The notes under the pieces were generated by a model, which saw only the letters and a program-made list of their open reading frames with translations, had not been told where the DNA came from and did not search any database. The translations under genes and the position numbers were made by a program. A DNA stretch of 64,000 nucleotides from Ahrensia kielensis DSM 5890 (lineage in GTDB: Bacteria > Pseudomonadota > Alphaproteobacteria > Rhizobiales > Rhizobiaceae): positions 188,501 to 252,500 of the forward strand of contig NZ_KB894530.1 in assembly GCF_000374465.1 (NCBI RefSeq), in the 5' to 3' direction. Positions within the stretch are counted from its first letter, which is position 1. Each line of letters opens with the position of its first letter. Shown in pieces: positions 34,030 through 42,597 of the stretch.

Positions 34030-35230
34030 ACTGACTGCTGGTTTTATGCCGCTCACGGATAGTGCAATATTGCTCGCTGCGAAAGAAAAAGGGTTCGCCG
34101 AAGAAGAGGGAATTACGCTTGAGCTTGTACGCGAAAATTCTTGGGCCAATATGCGTGACCGACTTGCTATTGGCCATTTTGATATAGCCCATGCGCTGGC
34201 CCCGATGCCGCTGGCGGCCAATTTAGGGCTGACGCCGTTTGACACTAAACTGATTGCCCCGATGGCGCTGGGTTCTGGCGGAAATGCAATCACGGTCAGC
34301 AATAGCCTGTATGAAGCGATGTCCAGTAAGGCCCAATTTTCGGTATCCGATGCGGCGGCGGCTGGCGGCGCGCTTCGGCTTGTCGTTGAACAGTTGAAAC
34401 ATGGGGCCAAAAAAACGCTGCACTTTGCCGTGGTTCATCCGCATTCGGTGCACAATTATGAACTGCGTTATTGGTTGGCTGGTTGTGGCATTCATCCGGA
34501 CGCCGATATTGAGATTGTGGTTTTGCCGCCGCAATTAATGGCAGATGCGCTGGCAGCAGGGCAGATTGACGGTTATTGCGTTGGTGAGCCTTGGAACACC
34601 ATTGCGGTTTCGCGTGGGGTAGGCAAAATCGCGACCGTTAAAGCGGCAATCTGGGCTTCCAGCCCTGAAAAAGTTTTGGCGATGAGAGCGAATTGGGCAG
34701 CTGAAAATGAGCAAACAGTCACGTGTCTTGTGCGCGCTCTTTATAAAGCGTCTTTATGGTGTGCAGATAAGGCCAATGTGAGTGCGCTTTGCCATATATT
34801 GGCCAAGCCGGAATATCTGAACCAGAGTGCGGATATTATTGAACCAGCGTTGACGGGCTCAATTCTCAATGGTGCATCTTTAAATTCTGGATTGGCATTT
34901 TTCGAACCTCATGCACAAGCCGCAACCTTTCCTTGGCGCAGCCAAGCGCTATGGATTTATAGTCAGATGGTTCGCGCCGGTCATGTTGCTCATGACAGCA
35001 GCAACAAACAAATTGTGCACGATAGTTTTAGGCCTGACATTTACCGCGCTGCGCTCACGCCCTTAGGGGTAGCGGTGCCAGCCGCAAACTCCAAAGTCGA
35101 AGGCGGATTGCTGGAGACCACGGCAGTGGGCGTGAGTGCCCAATCGCTATTTTTAGGTCCAGATGGTTTCTTTGACGGAACTGTTTTTGACCCTGATAAA
35201 ATGGATGATTACATCGCCGCACAAAAATAG
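34022..35230 (+). CDS. nasS: Nitrate/nitrite sensor NasS (NrtA-like, cytoplasmic)
   Basis: A 402-residue protein of the nitrate-binding NrtA/SsuA-like fold without a signal peptide, hence cytoplasmic. [17 protein letters not shown] near residue 157 and [13 protein letters not shown] near residue 187 match the ligand-binding segments also present in the transporter protein NrtA downstream. NasS senses nitrate and holds NasT in its absence. The start ATG is set by GGAGGTGGTAACG. The pair nasT-nasS precedes the nrt-nir-nas operon that carries the RNA leader they act on. Confidence 0.92.
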   Translation: MIELTAGFMPLTDSAILLAAKEKGFAEEEGITLELVRENSWANMRDRLAIGHFDIAHALAPMPLAANLGLTPFDTKLIAPMALGSGGNAITVSNSLYEAMSSKAQFSVSDAAAAGGALRLVVEQLKHGAKKTLHFAVVHPHSVHNYELRYWLAGCGIHPDADIEIVVLPPQLMADALAAGQIDGYCVGEPWNTIAVSRGVGKIATVKAAIWASSPEKVLAMRANWAAENEQTVTCLVRALYKASLWCADKANVSALCHILAKPEYLNQSADIIEPALTGSILNGASLNSGLAFFEPHAQAATFPWRSQALWIYSQMVRAGHVAHDSSNKQIVHDSFRPDIYRAALTPLGVAVPAANSKVEGGLLETTAVGVSAQSLFLGPDGFFDGTVFDPDKMDDYIAAQK

Positions 35231-35393
35231 AGCATTTTCTGTTTTGCATATTTATTAGGCTTAAATATGTATCGCAGTGCACAATGCTTATTCAGACGCC
35301 TAACGCCGATATTTCTCTCATTATCTTTAAGTTGCTGAAACTAATGCTTTTTCAAACGTTGTCGCAAACTGGCACGCCTCATGCATAAGTGTT

Positions 35394-35437
35394 GATAGCT
35401 ATTCAGAGCTGATTTTTAAGATCCAATGACGGGTCTT
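35394..35437 (+). promoter_or_regulatory. ANTAR-type leader hairpins upstream of nrtA
   Basis: AAGATCC (35418-35424) and GGGTCTT (35431-35437) pair into a 7-bp stem (one U-G) closing the hexaloop AAUGAC, with A at loop position 1 and G at position 4, the NasR/NasT recognition rule. A second weaker hairpin just upstream (35396-35411) has stem UAGCU/AGCUG and hexaloop AUUCAG, which keeps A1 but lacks G4. Together they resemble the dual-hexaloop ANTAR RNA element. Confidence 0.7.
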
Positions 35438-35449
35438 CAACAGGCAACG

Positions 35450-35508
35450 CCGCCAAACCAGATTTCACCGCAATCCTCCCGCGGTGCTTTTGGTTTGGCG
35501 GTTTTTTT
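35450..35508 (+). terminator. Leader terminator in front of nrtA
   Basis: CCGCCAAACC (35450-35459) pairs perfectly with GGTTTGGCGG (35492-35501), with an inner stem CACCGC/GCGGTG, and is followed by seven T residues. It lies 28 bp before the nrtA start, so transcripts would stop here unless NasT antiterminates. Confidence 0.85.
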
Positions 35509-35536
35509 ATGCGGAAAATCCGCAAGGAGAGAATTG

Positions 35537-36910
35537 ATGACATTTCGGATCACGCGCAGAACGGCAATTACCGCACTGACGCTCGCATCGACAGTGGCGC
35601 TTTCACCTGTGCAAGCAGAGATGCTTGAGGTGGAAAAGGACGAGTTGAAACTCGGCTTCATTAAATTGACTGATATGGCACCCTTAGCGATTGCCTATGA
35701 GAAAGGATATTTTGAAGATGAGGGGCTTTTCGTTACGCTTGAAGCGCAAGCGAATTGGAAAGTGCTGCTGGACCGTGTCATCACGGGCGAGCTTGACGGT
35801 GCGCATATGTTGGCAGGCCAACCTTTGGCAGCCACGATAGGCTTTGGCACTAAAGCGCATATCGTCACGCCGTTCTCGATGGACCTTAATGGCAACGGCA
35901 TTACTGTTTCCAACGAGGTTTGGGAACTCATGAAACCGCATTTGGAAATGGATGCTGAAGGCAAACCTGTCCATCCGATTAAAGCTGATGCGCTTAAAAA
36001 AGTTATTGATGCGTTTAAGGCTGAAGGGCGGTCTTTCAACATGGGAATGGTTTTCCCCGTGTCGACGCATAATTATGAACTGCGTTACTGGTTGGCATCG
36101 GGCGGTATTCATCCGGGATTTTATTCTGAAAATGATGTGTCGGGACAGATCGGTGCGGATGCGCTTTTATCTGTAACGCCGCCGCCGCAAATGCCATCCA
36201 CGCTCGAAGCAGGCACGATTGATGGCTATTGCGTGGGCGAACCTTGGAACCAAGCCGCTGTGTTCAAAGGTATCGGTGTGCCGGTCATCACCGATTATGA
36301 GATATGGAAAAACAATCCTGAAAAAGTATTCGGTCTGTCGAAAGAGTTTACCGAGCAAAATCCGAACACAACGCTTGCGCTTACCAAAGCGCTTATCCGT
36401 GCATCGAAATGGCTTGATGAAAATGACAATGCTAACCGCATGGAAGCCGTCGAAATTTTGTCTCGTTCTGAATATGTCGGTGCGGATGCAGAAGTGATTG
36501 CAAACTCGATGACGGGCACCTTTGAATATGAAAAAGGTGACAAGCGCGATGTGCCGGACTTCAATGTATTTTACCGCTATTATGCGACCTATCCTTACTA
36601 TTCAGATGCTATTTGGTATTTGAGCCAAATGCGTCGTTGGGGACAAATTACGCAGGCAAAAAGCGATGACTGGTATGCCGAAACGGCCAAGTCGGTCTAT
36701 CTACCGGACATCTATTTGCAAGCTGCACGCATGGTCGTTGAAGACGGCAATGCAGATGAAGCGGACTTTCCTTGGGATAGTGACGGCTACCGCGCACCCA
36801 CGCCTGCAGAAAATATCATCGACGGTGTTTCTTACGATGGCAAAGCGCCCAACGCATATCTCGATACGCTGACAATTGGTCTTAAAGGCGATGAAGCCGC
36901 TGGCGGCTAA
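35537..36910 (+). CDS. nrtA: Nitrate ABC importer binding protein NrtA
   Basis: A 457-residue nitrate/nitrite-binding protein. The N-terminus starts with [17 protein letters not shown], a twin-arginine-like signal peptide, and cleavage is expected near VQAEM (residue 30). [19 protein letters not shown] begins the mature domain, and [17 protein letters not shown] and [13 protein letters not shown] match the anion pocket of NrtA/CmpA. The start at 35537 follows AAGGAGAG, downstream of the terminator; longer forms would include the leader. Controlled by NasS-NasT through that leader. A 10-bp hairpin follows the gene. Confidence 0.94.
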   Translation: MTFRITRRTAITALTLASTVALSPVQAEMLEVEKDELKLGFIKLTDMAPLAIAYEKGYFEDEGLFVTLEAQANWKVLLDRVITGELDGAHMLAGQPLAATIGFGTKAHIVTPFSMDLNGNGITVSNEVWELMKPHLEMDAEGKPVHPIKADALKKVIDAFKAEGRSFNMGMVFPVSTHNYELRYWLASGGIHPGFYSENDVSGQIGADALLSVTPPPQMPSTLEAGTIDGYCVGEPWNQAAVFKGIGVPVITDYEIWKNNPEKVFGLSKEFTEQNPNTTLALTKALIRASKWLDENDNANRMEAVEILSRSEYVGADAEVIANSMTGTFEYEKGDKRDVPDFNVFYRYYATYPYYSDAIWYLSQMRRWGQITQAKSDDWYAETAKSVYLPDIYLQAARMVVEDGNADEADFPWDSDGYRAPTPAENIIDGVSYDGKAPNAYLDTLTIGLKGDEAAGG

Positions 36911-36924
36911 CGCGCTTAATCCAA

Positions 36925-36948
36925 GCAAAGCGCATTCATGCGCTTTGC
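36925..36948 (+). other. Intercistronic hairpin after nrtA
   Basis: GCAAAGCGCA (36925-36934) and TGCGCTTTGC (36939-36948) form a perfect 10-bp stem with loop TTCA. Only CATCCTC follows, no T-run. It fits an mRNA-stabilising or attenuating element between the binding protein and permease. Confidence 0.7.
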
Positions 36949-36984
36949 ATCCTCATTAGAATTTTGATCAAAGGTATTTGAAAG

Positions 36985-38052
36985 ATGGCAAACGCCACAG
37001 ACATCGCGCCAAATAGCAGCAACGGACGCGAGAAAATATTTTCTGCAATTACGAAAGCCAGTGGTTGGCTCGACGCGCTGGGTTTTTCTTGGCTTGTTCC
37101 AATTCTGCGTATGATTGCAGGTGACAGCCCGCGGGACCAAATGCGCGAACTGCGCAGTGTGTTGCTTATTCCGCTTTTGGGCATTCTGGCATTTTTAATG
37201 GCTTGGGCCGTTCTTGCACCGAAAGTCCAAACATCGCTTGGTGCTGTGCCGGGCCCTGTTCAAGTTTGGGAGCAGGCCCAAAATTTGTGGGGCGATCATG
37301 TGCGCGAACGTGAAAAGGCGTCTGCTTTTTATGCGCGGCAGGATACGCGCAATGAAAAATTACGGGCCGCAGGCAAAGAGCCAAAGTTCCGCGATTACAC
37401 CGGAAAGCAAACTTATTTAGATCAAATTATAACGTCGCTCTTTACCGTTGGTCTTGGCTTTGTGATTGCCACTGCTATTGCCGTGCCGCTTGGGATTGCC
37501 TCTGGTCTATCGCGAAATTTCAATGGCGCAATTAATCCGCTTATTCAAATTTTCAAACCTGTTTCACCGCTGGCTTGGCTACCGATTGTGACGATGATTG
37601 TTTCTGCGACCTATGCAACGCCCTATGAGTGGATGCCTAAGTCTCTGCTAATATCAGCGGTTACGGTGACGCTCTGTTCCATGTGGCCAACGCTGATTAA
37701 CACCGCATTGGGCGTGGCTTCGGTTGATAAAGATCTCATGAATGTTGGTCGCGTGCTGCAATTGCCGACGCATAAAACAATTACGCAAGTTGTTCTGCCG
37801 TCTTCATTGCCGCTCATCTTTACAGGCCTTCGGCTGTCGTTAGGTGTGGGCTGGATGGTGTTGATCGCCGCTGAAATGCTCGCGCAGAATCCAGGCTTGG
37901 GTAAATTTGTCTGGGACGAGTTTCAAAATGGTTCTTCTCAATCGCTTGCCAAAATTATGGTGGCTGTTCTGACCATCGGCATTATCGGCTTCATGTTGGA
38001 CAGGCTGATGTTTGCCTTGCAACGCGCCTTTACATTTTCTGCAAATCGATAG
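36985..38052 (+). CDS. nrtB: Nitrate ABC importer permease NrtB
   Basis: A 355-residue permease of the NrtB/SsuC class with about six to seven membrane segments. The cytoplasmic EAA loop is recognisable in the stretch MNVGRVLQLPTHKTITQVVLPS, here divided: NVGRVLQLPTHK then TQVVLPSSLPLIFTGL. RLSLGVGWMVLIAAEM follows. It carries a longer N-terminal extension of about 100 residues before the transport domain than typical NrtB. It forms the nitrate channel with NrtA and the tandem ATPase. Confidence 0.93.
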   Translation: MANATDIAPNSSNGREKIFSAITKASGWLDALGFSWLVPILRMIAGDSPRDQMRELRSVLLIPLLGILAFLMAWAVLAPKVQTSLGAVPGPVQVWEQAQNLWGDHVREREKASAFYARQDTRNEKLRAAGKEPKFRDYTGKQTYLDQIITSLFTVGLGFVIATAIAVPLGIASGLSRNFNGAINPLIQIFKPVSPLAWLPIVTMIVSATYATPYEWMPKSLLISAVTVTLCSMWPTLINTALGVASVDKDLMNVGRVLQLPTHKTITQVVLPSSLPLIFTGLRLSLGVGWMVLIAAEMLAQNPGLGKFVWDEFQNGSSQSLAKIMVAVLTIGIIGFMLDRLMFALQRAFTFSANR

Positions 38053-38058
38053 GAGCGT

Positions 38059-39822
38059 ATGATGAGTTTTCTCGAAATATCCGCTCTATCAAAATCCTAT
38101 GGCGAGGATGAAAACCGCACTGAGGTGCTGAGCAATATCAATCTGAAAGTCGATGAAGGTGAGTTCATCGCGATTGTCGGATTTTCAGGATCAGGCAAAA
38201 CAACATTGATCTCTGCGCTTGCAGGCCTGATTGCGCCAGACGAAGGCGGCGTGATTTTCAAAGGCACTGAAATCAAGGGGCCGGGGCCAGAACGCGGTGT
38301 CGTGTTTCAATCTTATTCACTCATGCCCTGGATGACGGTTGGCGGTAATGTGAGCCTTGCTGTTGATAGCGTCTTTCATAAAAAGCCCAAGGCTGAACGC
38401 AAAGCCATTGTTGATAAATATATCGACATGGTGGGTTTGAGCCATGCCAAGGATAGAAAGCCATCTGAACTTTCTGGCGGTATGCGCCAGCGTGTCGCCG
38501 TTGCCCGCGCACTTGCGATGCAGCCCGAAGTGCTTTTGTTGGATGAACCGCTTTCTGCTCTCGACGCGCTGACCCGTTCAAAACTGCAAGATGAGTTCGC
38601 GGATATTTGCGAGAAAGAAAAAAAGACGATTATCCTCATCACCAATGATGTGGATGAAGCGATTTTGCTTGCTGACCGGATTTTTCCGTTAACACCGGGA
38701 CCAAGGGCAACGCTTGGGCCTGATTTCAAGGTCGATATTGCGCGCCCACGCGACCGTGCTGACATGAACTCGGACGAGGGTTTCATTCAACTGCGCAGCC
38801 AGATCACCAGCTATCTTATGGAGGCTGGCGCCAAACGCGGCGCTGAAACCGAGCGCGATATTAGTCTGCCCAAAATTGTGCCGATCTCAACACAAAAAGC
38901 AAAACTGCCGAAGGCTTATGCAGACGCTGCCACTTCTCTGCATGAGGAGCGTTTTCTGCAGTTTAGTCAAATCAAGAAAGTCTATCCGACACCAAAAGGG
39001 CCGCTTACAGTTGTTGATGGGTTTGACCTCACCATGAAAAAGGGTGAATTCACCACACTGATTGGCCACTCTGGTTGTGGTAAATCAACCGTGCTTTCGA
39101 TGGTCGCTGGCCTTAACCCTTTGAGCGAGGGTGCCATCATTCTGGATGGTCATCATATTACCGAAGCTGGGCCTGACCGCGCAGTCGTATTTCAAGCGCC
39201 ATCGCTCATGCCGTGGTTGACGGCTTATGAGAATGTCGCGCTTGGTGTTGACCGTGTTTATCCGAATGCCACCAAAGCCGAACGCAACGATGTTGTTGAA
39301 TATTACTTGCAGCGCGTTGGGCTGATTGATGCAAAGGATCGTTCCGCATCGGACCTGTCCAACGGTATGAAGCAACGTGTCGGCATTGCGCGTGCGTTCG
39401 CGCTTTCACCCAAACTTTTGTTGCTTGATGAGCCCTTCGGCATGCTCGATAGCCTTACCCGCTGGGAGCTTCAGGACGTCTTGATGGATGTTTGGAAACA
39501 GACACAAGTAACAGCGGTCTGTGTGACCCATGATGTCGATGAAGCGATACTTCTGGCTGACCGCGTGGTGATGATGTCGAACGGACCGAACGCCAAAATA
39601 GGCAACATCATGGACGTCGATTTGGAGCGGCCGCGTTCGCGCAAAGCTCTCCTCAATCATCCTGATTATTACGCCTACCGCGAAGAATTGTTTGAGTTTC
39701 TGGAAGCTTATGAGGGCGGTGCAAACCCGAGCGAGGAGCAACTCAAATCCATTTCACAAAAACGGTCCACGCGTATTTCTAGGCAGAAAAAATCAGCAAT
39801 CAGCCTGTCGGCAGCGGAGTAA
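38059..39822 (+). CDS. Nitrate ABC importer ATPase with two fused domains (NrtC/NrtD-like)
   Basis: A 587-residue protein with two NrtD-like nucleotide-binding domains in one chain. Domain 1 (about 1-255): Walker [10 protein letters not shown] at residue 41, signature LSGGMRQR, Walker [12 protein letters not shown]. Domain 2 (about 300-560): Walker [10 protein letters not shown], signature LSNGMKQR, Walker [12 protein letters not shown]. The switch histidine of domain 2 is normal (VTHDVDEA), but domain 1 has Asn instead (ITNDVDEA), so the two sites are likely unequal. In cyanobacteria the two ATPases are separate NrtC and NrtD, and NrtC has a regulatory nitrate-binding domain that is absent here. 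Confidence 0.93.
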   Translation: MMSFLEISALSKSYGEDENRTEVLSNINLKVDEGEFIAIVGFSGSGKTTLISALAGLIAPDEGGVIFKGTEIKGPGPERGVVFQSYSLMPWMTVGGNVSLAVDSVFHKKPKAERKAIVDKYIDMVGLSHAKDRKPSELSGGMRQRVAVARALAMQPEVLLLDEPLSALDALTRSKLQDEFADICEKEKKTIILITNDVDEAILLADRIFPLTPGPRATLGPDFKVDIARPRDRADMNSDEGFIQLRSQITSYLMEAGAKRGAETERDISLPKIVPISTQKAKLPKAYADAATSLHEERFLQFSQIKKVYPTPKGPLTVVDGFDLTMKKGEFTTLIGHSGCGKSTVLSMVAGLNPLSEGAIILDGHHITEAGPDRAVVFQAPSLMPWLTAYENVALGVDRVYPNATKAERNDVVEYYLQRVGLIDAKDRSASDLSNGMKQRVGIARAFALSPKLLLLDEPFGMLDSLTRWELQDVLMDVWKQTQVTAVCVTHDVDEAILLADRVVMMSNGPNAKIGNIMDVDLERPRSRKALLNHPDYYAYREELFEFLEAYEGGANPSEEQLKSISQKRSTRISRQKKSAISLSAAE

Positions 39823-39826
39823 AACC

Positions 39827-42280
39827 ATGACAAAAAAACAAAAACTGGTTGTAATTGGTAACGGAATGGCACCGGGCAGAATGCTCGAACATCTGTTTGA
39901 AAAAGCACCAGACGCTTATGACGTAACGATTTTCAACGCCGAGCCGCGTGTCAATTATGACCGCATCATGCTGTCGCCGGTTCTGTCGGGCGAAAAGAGT
40001 TTTGAAGACATTATTATTCATGGTGATGGTTGGTACATCGAACATGGTGTGATGCTTTATAAAGGCCACAAGGTGGTCGACATTGATAGGAAAGCCAAAA
40101 CCGTTACATCGGAGCATGGTGAAGTTGCCACTTATGACAAGTTGGTTATCGCCACCGGTTCGGCTCCTTTTATCATTCCCGTACCTGGTCATGATCTGCC
40201 CGGCGTTCTGACGTATCGCGATCTTGATGATGTGGATGCGATGCTACTTGCTGCACAAGCACGCGGCAAAGCGGTCGTCATTGGTGGCGGATTGCTTGGG
40301 CTTGAAGCTGCGGCGGGCCTTAAAGAAAGAGGAATGGACGTTACGGTCATTCATCTTATGCCGACTTTGATGGAGCGCCAGCTTGATCCTGCTGCCGGAT
40401 ATCTGCTTGAGCAGGAACTTGAAAGACGCGGCATAAAGATTATCACAAAAGCCAGTACCAAGCGCATTTGCGGTGAAACGCGGGTTGAAAGTATTGAACT
40501 TGAAGACGGGACTGTGATCCCAGCAACGCTGGTTGTTATGGCTGTCGGTATTCGGCCAAATGGTGCATTGGCAAAAGATGCAGGTCTCTCGGTTAATCGC
40601 GGTATCGTCGTTTCTGATAGCATGCAAACAAGCGATCCTGACGTTTTTTCGCTGGGTGAATGTGTTGAACTTAATGGCAATGTCTACGGTCTTGTTGCGC
40701 CACTTTATCAAATGGCAGAAGTTGCAGCGTGCCATTTAAGCGGGGATGCCGATAAGCGATTTGTGGAAACATCGACAGCCACCAAACTCAAAGTGACAGG
40801 CATCAATCTTTATTCGGCAGGTGATTTTGCTGAAGCAGAAGACCGCGAAGAAATTGTGCTACGCGATGCCACTGCCGGTATCTACAAACGGCTGGTTCTC
40901 AAAGACAACAAGATCATCGGAACGGTACTTTACGGCGATACGGCCGATGGTCCTTGGTTCTTTGATATGCTGAAAAAAGAAACTGATGTTTCTGAAATGC
41001 GGGAGAGCTTGATCTTCGGTCAAGCCTATCAGGGAGGAGCGGCGCTGGACCCCTCAGCGGCCGTTGCAGCCTTGCCAGATGATGCGGAAATCTGCGGCTG
41101 TAACGGCGTATGCAAAGGGGCCATCACCAGTGCGATTAAAGCAAAAGGTCTTACCGGACTTGATGATGTGCGCGCCCACACCAAAGCTTCTGCATCGTGC
41201 GGAACGTGTACAGGCCTCGTTGAGCAATTGCTTGGCCTCACATTGGGTGATGCTTACAATCCATCGGCTGTGGCGGCGATGTGTTCTTGCACTGATCTTA
41301 GCCATGCCGATGTCAGGCGTCTTATTAAAGCAAAAGAACTCAAAACCATTCCGGCTGTTATGCAGGAATTGGAATGGAAAACATCGTGTGGCTGCGCCAA
41401 ATGTCGTCCGGCTCTGAACTATTATCTCGTTTGTGATTGGCCAGATGAATATGCGGATGATTATCAATCACGCTTCATCAATGAACGCGTTCACGCCAAC
41501 ATACAAAAGGACGGTACTTATTCTGTCGTGCCACGCATGTGGGGGGGCATGACGAGCTCGACAGAGCTTCGGGCGATTGCTGATGTTGTCGATAAATTTG
41601 ATATTCCTGCGGTGAAAGTCACCGGCGGTCAGCGCATTGATATGCTCGGTATCAAGAAAGAAGATTTGCCCGCTGTTTGGAAAGATTTGGGTGAGGCGGG
41701 CTTTGTGTCTGGCCAAGCCTACGCCAAAGGTTTGCGCACGGTTAAAACTTGCGTCGGCACGAATTGGTGCCGCTTTGGCACGCAAGATTCCACAGGTCTT
41801 GGTATCAAACTGGAAAAATTTATGTGGGGCTCATGGACGCCTGCAAAGCTCAAAATGGCCGTGTCGGGTTGCCCGCGCAATTGCGCCGAAGCGACGTGCA
41901 AAGACATTGGCATTATTTGCGTTGATAGCGGTTTTGAAATTCATTTTGCTGGAGCTGCGGGGCTCGACATCAAGGGCACAGAAATATTGGGCTCTGTTGG
42001 AAGTGAAGAAGAGGTGATGGTGCATGTCGTCGCATTGGCGCAGATGTACCGTGAGCAGGGCTGGTATCTTGAACGCATTTACAAATGGGCCAAGCGCATC
42101 GGCTTGGATGAAATTCGCAAGCAAATTATGGACGATCCAAAGATGCGTCAATCCTATTACGAGCGCTTCGTTTTCAGCCAAAAATTTGCGCAAGTTGATC
42201 CGTGGTCAGAGCGGGTTTCCGGCAAGGACAAGCATGAGTTCAAGCTAATGGCAACGCTTTTACCGGAGGCAGCAGAATGA
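39827..42280 (+). CDS. nirB: NADH-dependent nitrite reductase large subunit NirB
   Basis: An 817-residue cytoplasmic enzyme that reduces nitrite to ammonium. Order of domains: FAD/NAD oxidoreductase (VVIGNGMAPGRMLEHL, then VVIGGGLLGLEAAAGL near residue 148), two BFD-like [2Fe-2S] cysteine clusters (CGCNGVCKGAI and CGTCTG; later SCGCAKCRPAL), and the C-terminal siroheme [4Fe-4S] sulfite/nitrite reductase domain with TCVGTNWCRFGTQ and SGCPRNCAEATC. The start at 39827 begins four bases after the ATPase stop; longer forms would run into the ATPase gene. Overlaps nirD by 4 bp. Confidence 0.96.
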   Translation: MTKKQKLVVIGNGMAPGRMLEHLFEKAPDAYDVTIFNAEPRVNYDRIMLSPVLSGEKSFEDIIIHGDGWYIEHGVMLYKGHKVVDIDRKAKTVTSEHGEVATYDKLVIATGSAPFIIPVPGHDLPGVLTYRDLDDVDAMLLAAQARGKAVVIGGGLLGLEAAAGLKERGMDVTVIHLMPTLMERQLDPAAGYLLEQELERRGIKIITKASTKRICGETRVESIELEDGTVIPATLVVMAVGIRPNGALAKDAGLSVNRGIVVSDSMQTSDPDVFSLGECVELNGNVYGLVAPLYQMAEVAACHLSGDADKRFVETSTATKLKVTGINLYSAGDFAEAEDREEIVLRDATAGIYKRLVLKDNKIIGTVLYGDTADGPWFFDMLKKETDVSEMRESLIFGQAYQGGAALDPSAAVAALPDDAEICGCNGVCKGAITSAIKAKGLTGLDDVRAHTKASASCGTCTGLVEQLLGLTLGDAYNPSAVAAMCSCTDLSHADVRRLIKAKELKTIPAVMQELEWKTSCGCAKCRPALNYYLVCDWPDEYADDYQSRFINERVHANIQKDGTYSVVPRMWGGMTSSTELRAIADVVDKFDIPAVKVTGGQRIDMLGIKKEDLPAVWKDLGEAGFVSGQAYAKGLRTVKTCVGTNWCRFGTQDSTGLGIKLEKFMWGSWTPAKLKMAVSGCPRNCAEATCKDIGIICVDSGFEIHFAGAAGLDIKGTEILGSVGSEEEVMVHVVALAQMYREQGWYLERIYKWAKRIGLDEIRKQIMDDPKMRQSYYERFVFSQKFAQVDPWSERVSGKDKHEFKLMATLLPEAAE

Positions 42281-42597
42281 ACGCGATGACACAAAATTGG
42301 GTAGTTGTTGGAGCACTAGAAGACATCCCGCGGCTTGGCGCACGGTGTATTGAAAATGGCGAGACGAAGATTGCTGTCTTTCGCACTGCCGACGACCGTG
42401 TGTTCGCATTGGAGGACAAATGCCCCCATAAAAACGGGCCGCTTAGCCAAGGTATCGTGCATGATGGGTGCGTAACGTGCCCGTTGCATAATTGGGTGAT
42501 TTCACTTGAGACAGGCGCAGCGCAAGGCGCCGATGAGGGAGCAGCGGTCTCATATCCAGTTAAGCTGGATGGTGACAAAGTGTTGTTGTGCCTCTGA
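42277..42597 (+). CDS. nirD: Nitrite reductase small subunit NirD (Rieske)
   Basis: A 106-residue Rieske-type subunit partnering NirB. The [2Fe-2S] ligands are in DKCPHKNGPL and TCPLHNWVI, the C-x-H and C-x2-H pairs. Some NirD proteins lack the ligands; this one keeps all four. ATGA overlap with nirB and TGATG overlap with nasA indicate coupled translation. Confidence 0.95.
   Translation: MNAMTQNWVVVGALEDIPRLGARCIENGETKIAVFRTADDRVFALEDKCPHKNGPLSQGIVHDGCVTCPLHNWVISLETGAAQGADEGAAVSYPVKLDGDKVLLCL

Noticed and set aside
35466-35486. Inner terminator stem CACCGC/GCGGTG as the second ANTAR hexaloop hairpin
   Set aside because: Its loop has nine bases with no G at position 4, so it does not fit the rule; it is better seen as part of the terminator.
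35426-35536. Longer nrtA start
   Set aside because: It would place the coding sequence through the leader hairpin and terminator and put the signal peptide inside the protein.
39692-39826. Upstream extension of nirB overlapping the nitrate ATPase
   Set aside because: The extra 45 residues overlap the conserved end of the ATPase, and the Rossmann motif starts normally from ATG 39827.
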